A program made the translations under genes and the position numbers. The notes under the pieces were generated by a model. The model did no database searches. It was not told the DNA's origin and saw only the letters and a program-made list of their open reading frames with translations. From Macrococcoides bohemicum (lineage in GTDB: Bacteria > Bacillota > Bacilli > Staphylococcales > Staphylococcaceae), in contig NZ_PZJG01000002.1 in assembly GCF_003259675.1 (NCBI RefSeq), positions 186,001 to 250,000 on the forward strand: 64,000 bases of DNA, written 5' to 3'. Shown in pieces: positions 63,221 through 64,000 of this stretch; position 1 is the stretch's first letter, and the number at the start of each line of letters is the position of its first letter.

Positions 63221-63997
63221 TTATCCCTTTCCATTAATATCAAAACCATATTTTTGATACACTTTTTTACTTTGATCATTCTGTAAATACTGATAAAGTT
63301 CCTCAGTTTCCTTTTTATATTTAGTGTCTTTAATTTTAGCAATTGGATATGTAATCGGTTCATGTAAATCATCTTGAATTTTGAGTGTATACTTTATTTT
63401 ATTTGTTGATTTGAGGTCTGATGTGTATATGATACCTGCTTCAGTATTACCGGTTTCTACATAGGTCAACACTTGACGTACGTCCTTCGTTAATACTAAT
63501 TTTGATTTGACTTTTTGATATAGTTTTTTGTTTTCTAAGGCTTGTTTACCATATTCGCCTGCAGGTACTAATTCCGGATTGCCAAGAGCAATTTTTTTTA
63601 TTTTTTCTTCTTGTAAATTATCAAGAGATGTTAATTTATCTTCTGAAATAAGTACAAGATGATTTTTAAGTAAAGACTTTGTATCTTCTTTATCCACCGC
63701 TTTATTTTTTACTAAATCATCTACTTTATCCTGTGCAGCCGAAAAGAATATATCAACTGGAGCACCTGACATAATTTGTTGCGCTAATGCACCGGACGCA
63801 CCATAATTAAATTTAATATCAATATGCTTATGTTCAGCTTCATATAATTTTTCGATATCATTTAATGTATTTTTTAAACTTGCTGCAGCTGATACAGTGA
63901 TGATTATTTTTTCATCACTTTTTATGCTTTCTTTTCCTTGATTTCCACAGCCACTCAATAATATACACGTAAGAAATATTAACAATGGTTTTTTCAT
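63221..63997 (-). CDS. modA: Molybdate-binding lipoprotein
   Basis: A 258-residue binding protein of the molybdate ABC importer. The signal peptide ends in LSGC (Cys17). Mature motifs: ITVSAAASLKNTLNDI near the N-terminus and FNYGASGALAQQIMSGAPVDIFFSA (in parts) contain the Ser residues that bind the oxyanion; PAGEYGKQAL and GNTEAGIIYTSD are the later ligand blocks. ATG 63997 is at the window edge, so its promoter is not visible. modB is 36 kb away and no modC is seen; behind modA lies a gene fragment rather than modB. Confidence 0.93.
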   Translation of the reverse strand: MKKPLLIFLTCILLSGCGNQGKESIKSDEKIIITVSAAASLKNTLNDIEKLYEAEHKHIDIKFNYGASGALAQQIMSGAPVDIFFSAAQDKVDDLVKNKAVDKEDTKSLLKNHLVLISEDKLTSLDNLQEEKIKKIALGNPELVPAGEYGKQALENKKLYQKVKSKLVLTKDVRQVLTYVETGNTEAGIIYTSDLKSTNKIKYTLKIQDDLHEPITYPIAKIKDTKYKKETEELYQYLQNDQSKKVYQKYGFDINGKG

Positions 63998-64000
63998 TAT

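Overview
The window reads as chromosomal DNA of a low-GC Gram-positive bacterium of the Staphylococcaceae. The diagnostic layouts are narGHJI-nreABC-narT with molybdenum cofactor genes, a seven-gene mnh (mrp) antiporter operon, lytSR-lrgAB, FhuD2-like and LrgA/LrgB proteins that read as staphylococcal, and AGGAGG-type ribosome sites with frequent GTG/TTG starts. The membrane fatty acid desaturase, the thiOSGF set and the unusual gene neighbourhoods make Macrococcus or a close relative more likely than a classical Staphylococcus; that genus call is inference.

Layout. 1-4.5 kb: tail of an aldehyde dehydrogenase gene, a MarR regulator with its MFS exporter, an extended SDR, and a fatty acid desaturase. 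4.6-11 kb: nearly all of the molybdopterin pathway (moaA, mobA, moaD, moaE, mobB, moeA on the minus strand; moaC divergent; moaB and moeB behind narT). 11-22.3 kb: nitrate respiration (narT, a hemerythrin-like gene, nreC, nreB, nreA, narI, narJ, narH, narG), then fdhD divergent from narG. The narG upstream region holds two palindromes matching the NreC box TAGGG-N4-CCCTA and a Rex-like box, so nitrate/oxygen sensing and NADH sensing probably converge there. 22.3-30 kb: two unknown small genes, bioY with a BirA-like operator, a Fur-boxed siderophore-binding lipoprotein, an acyl-CoA dehydrogenase-like flavoprotein, a C39-like peptidase, a possible tiny amphipathic peptide gene, an isolated modB, and a decaying Rex-boxed locus (ddh with an in-frame stop, a PTS EIIC gene with an internal deletion), then deoD. 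30-37 kb: DedA, a yybP-ykoY (Mn2+) riboswitch with a TerC-family gene, a second hemerythrin-like gene, and a TPP riboswitch heading tenI-thiO-thiS-thiG-thiF. 37-48 kb: YhgE/Pip protein, YitT protein, mnhABCDEFG with an esterase behind it and a catalytically degenerate tyrosine recombinase in front. 48-64 kb: lrgAB, lytSR, an OatA-like acetyltransferase, azoreductase, a frataxin-like protein, a four-gene ABC exporter locus with a frameshifted ATPase, an Atg22/UMF1-type MFS protein, an unidentified gene remnant, an ATP-grasp ligase, a 5'-truncated YdeI/OmdA fragment, and modA at the right edge.

The genes make one coherent story for anaerobic nitrate respiration: molybdate uptake (modA, modB, placed far apart), cofactor assembly, the enzyme, its transporter, its oxygen/nitrate sensor, and a di-iron protein in the sensor operon. 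The least explained features are the hemerythrin-like gene inside nar-nre, the degenerate recombinase heading mnh, the small peptide-like ORF beside a C39 peptidase, and several lesions or non-canonical starts (ddh, EIIC, ABC ATPase, thiO, mnhE, YdeI) that are either real decay or sequence error. No tRNA, rRNA, CRISPR array, insertion sequence or prophage was seen.
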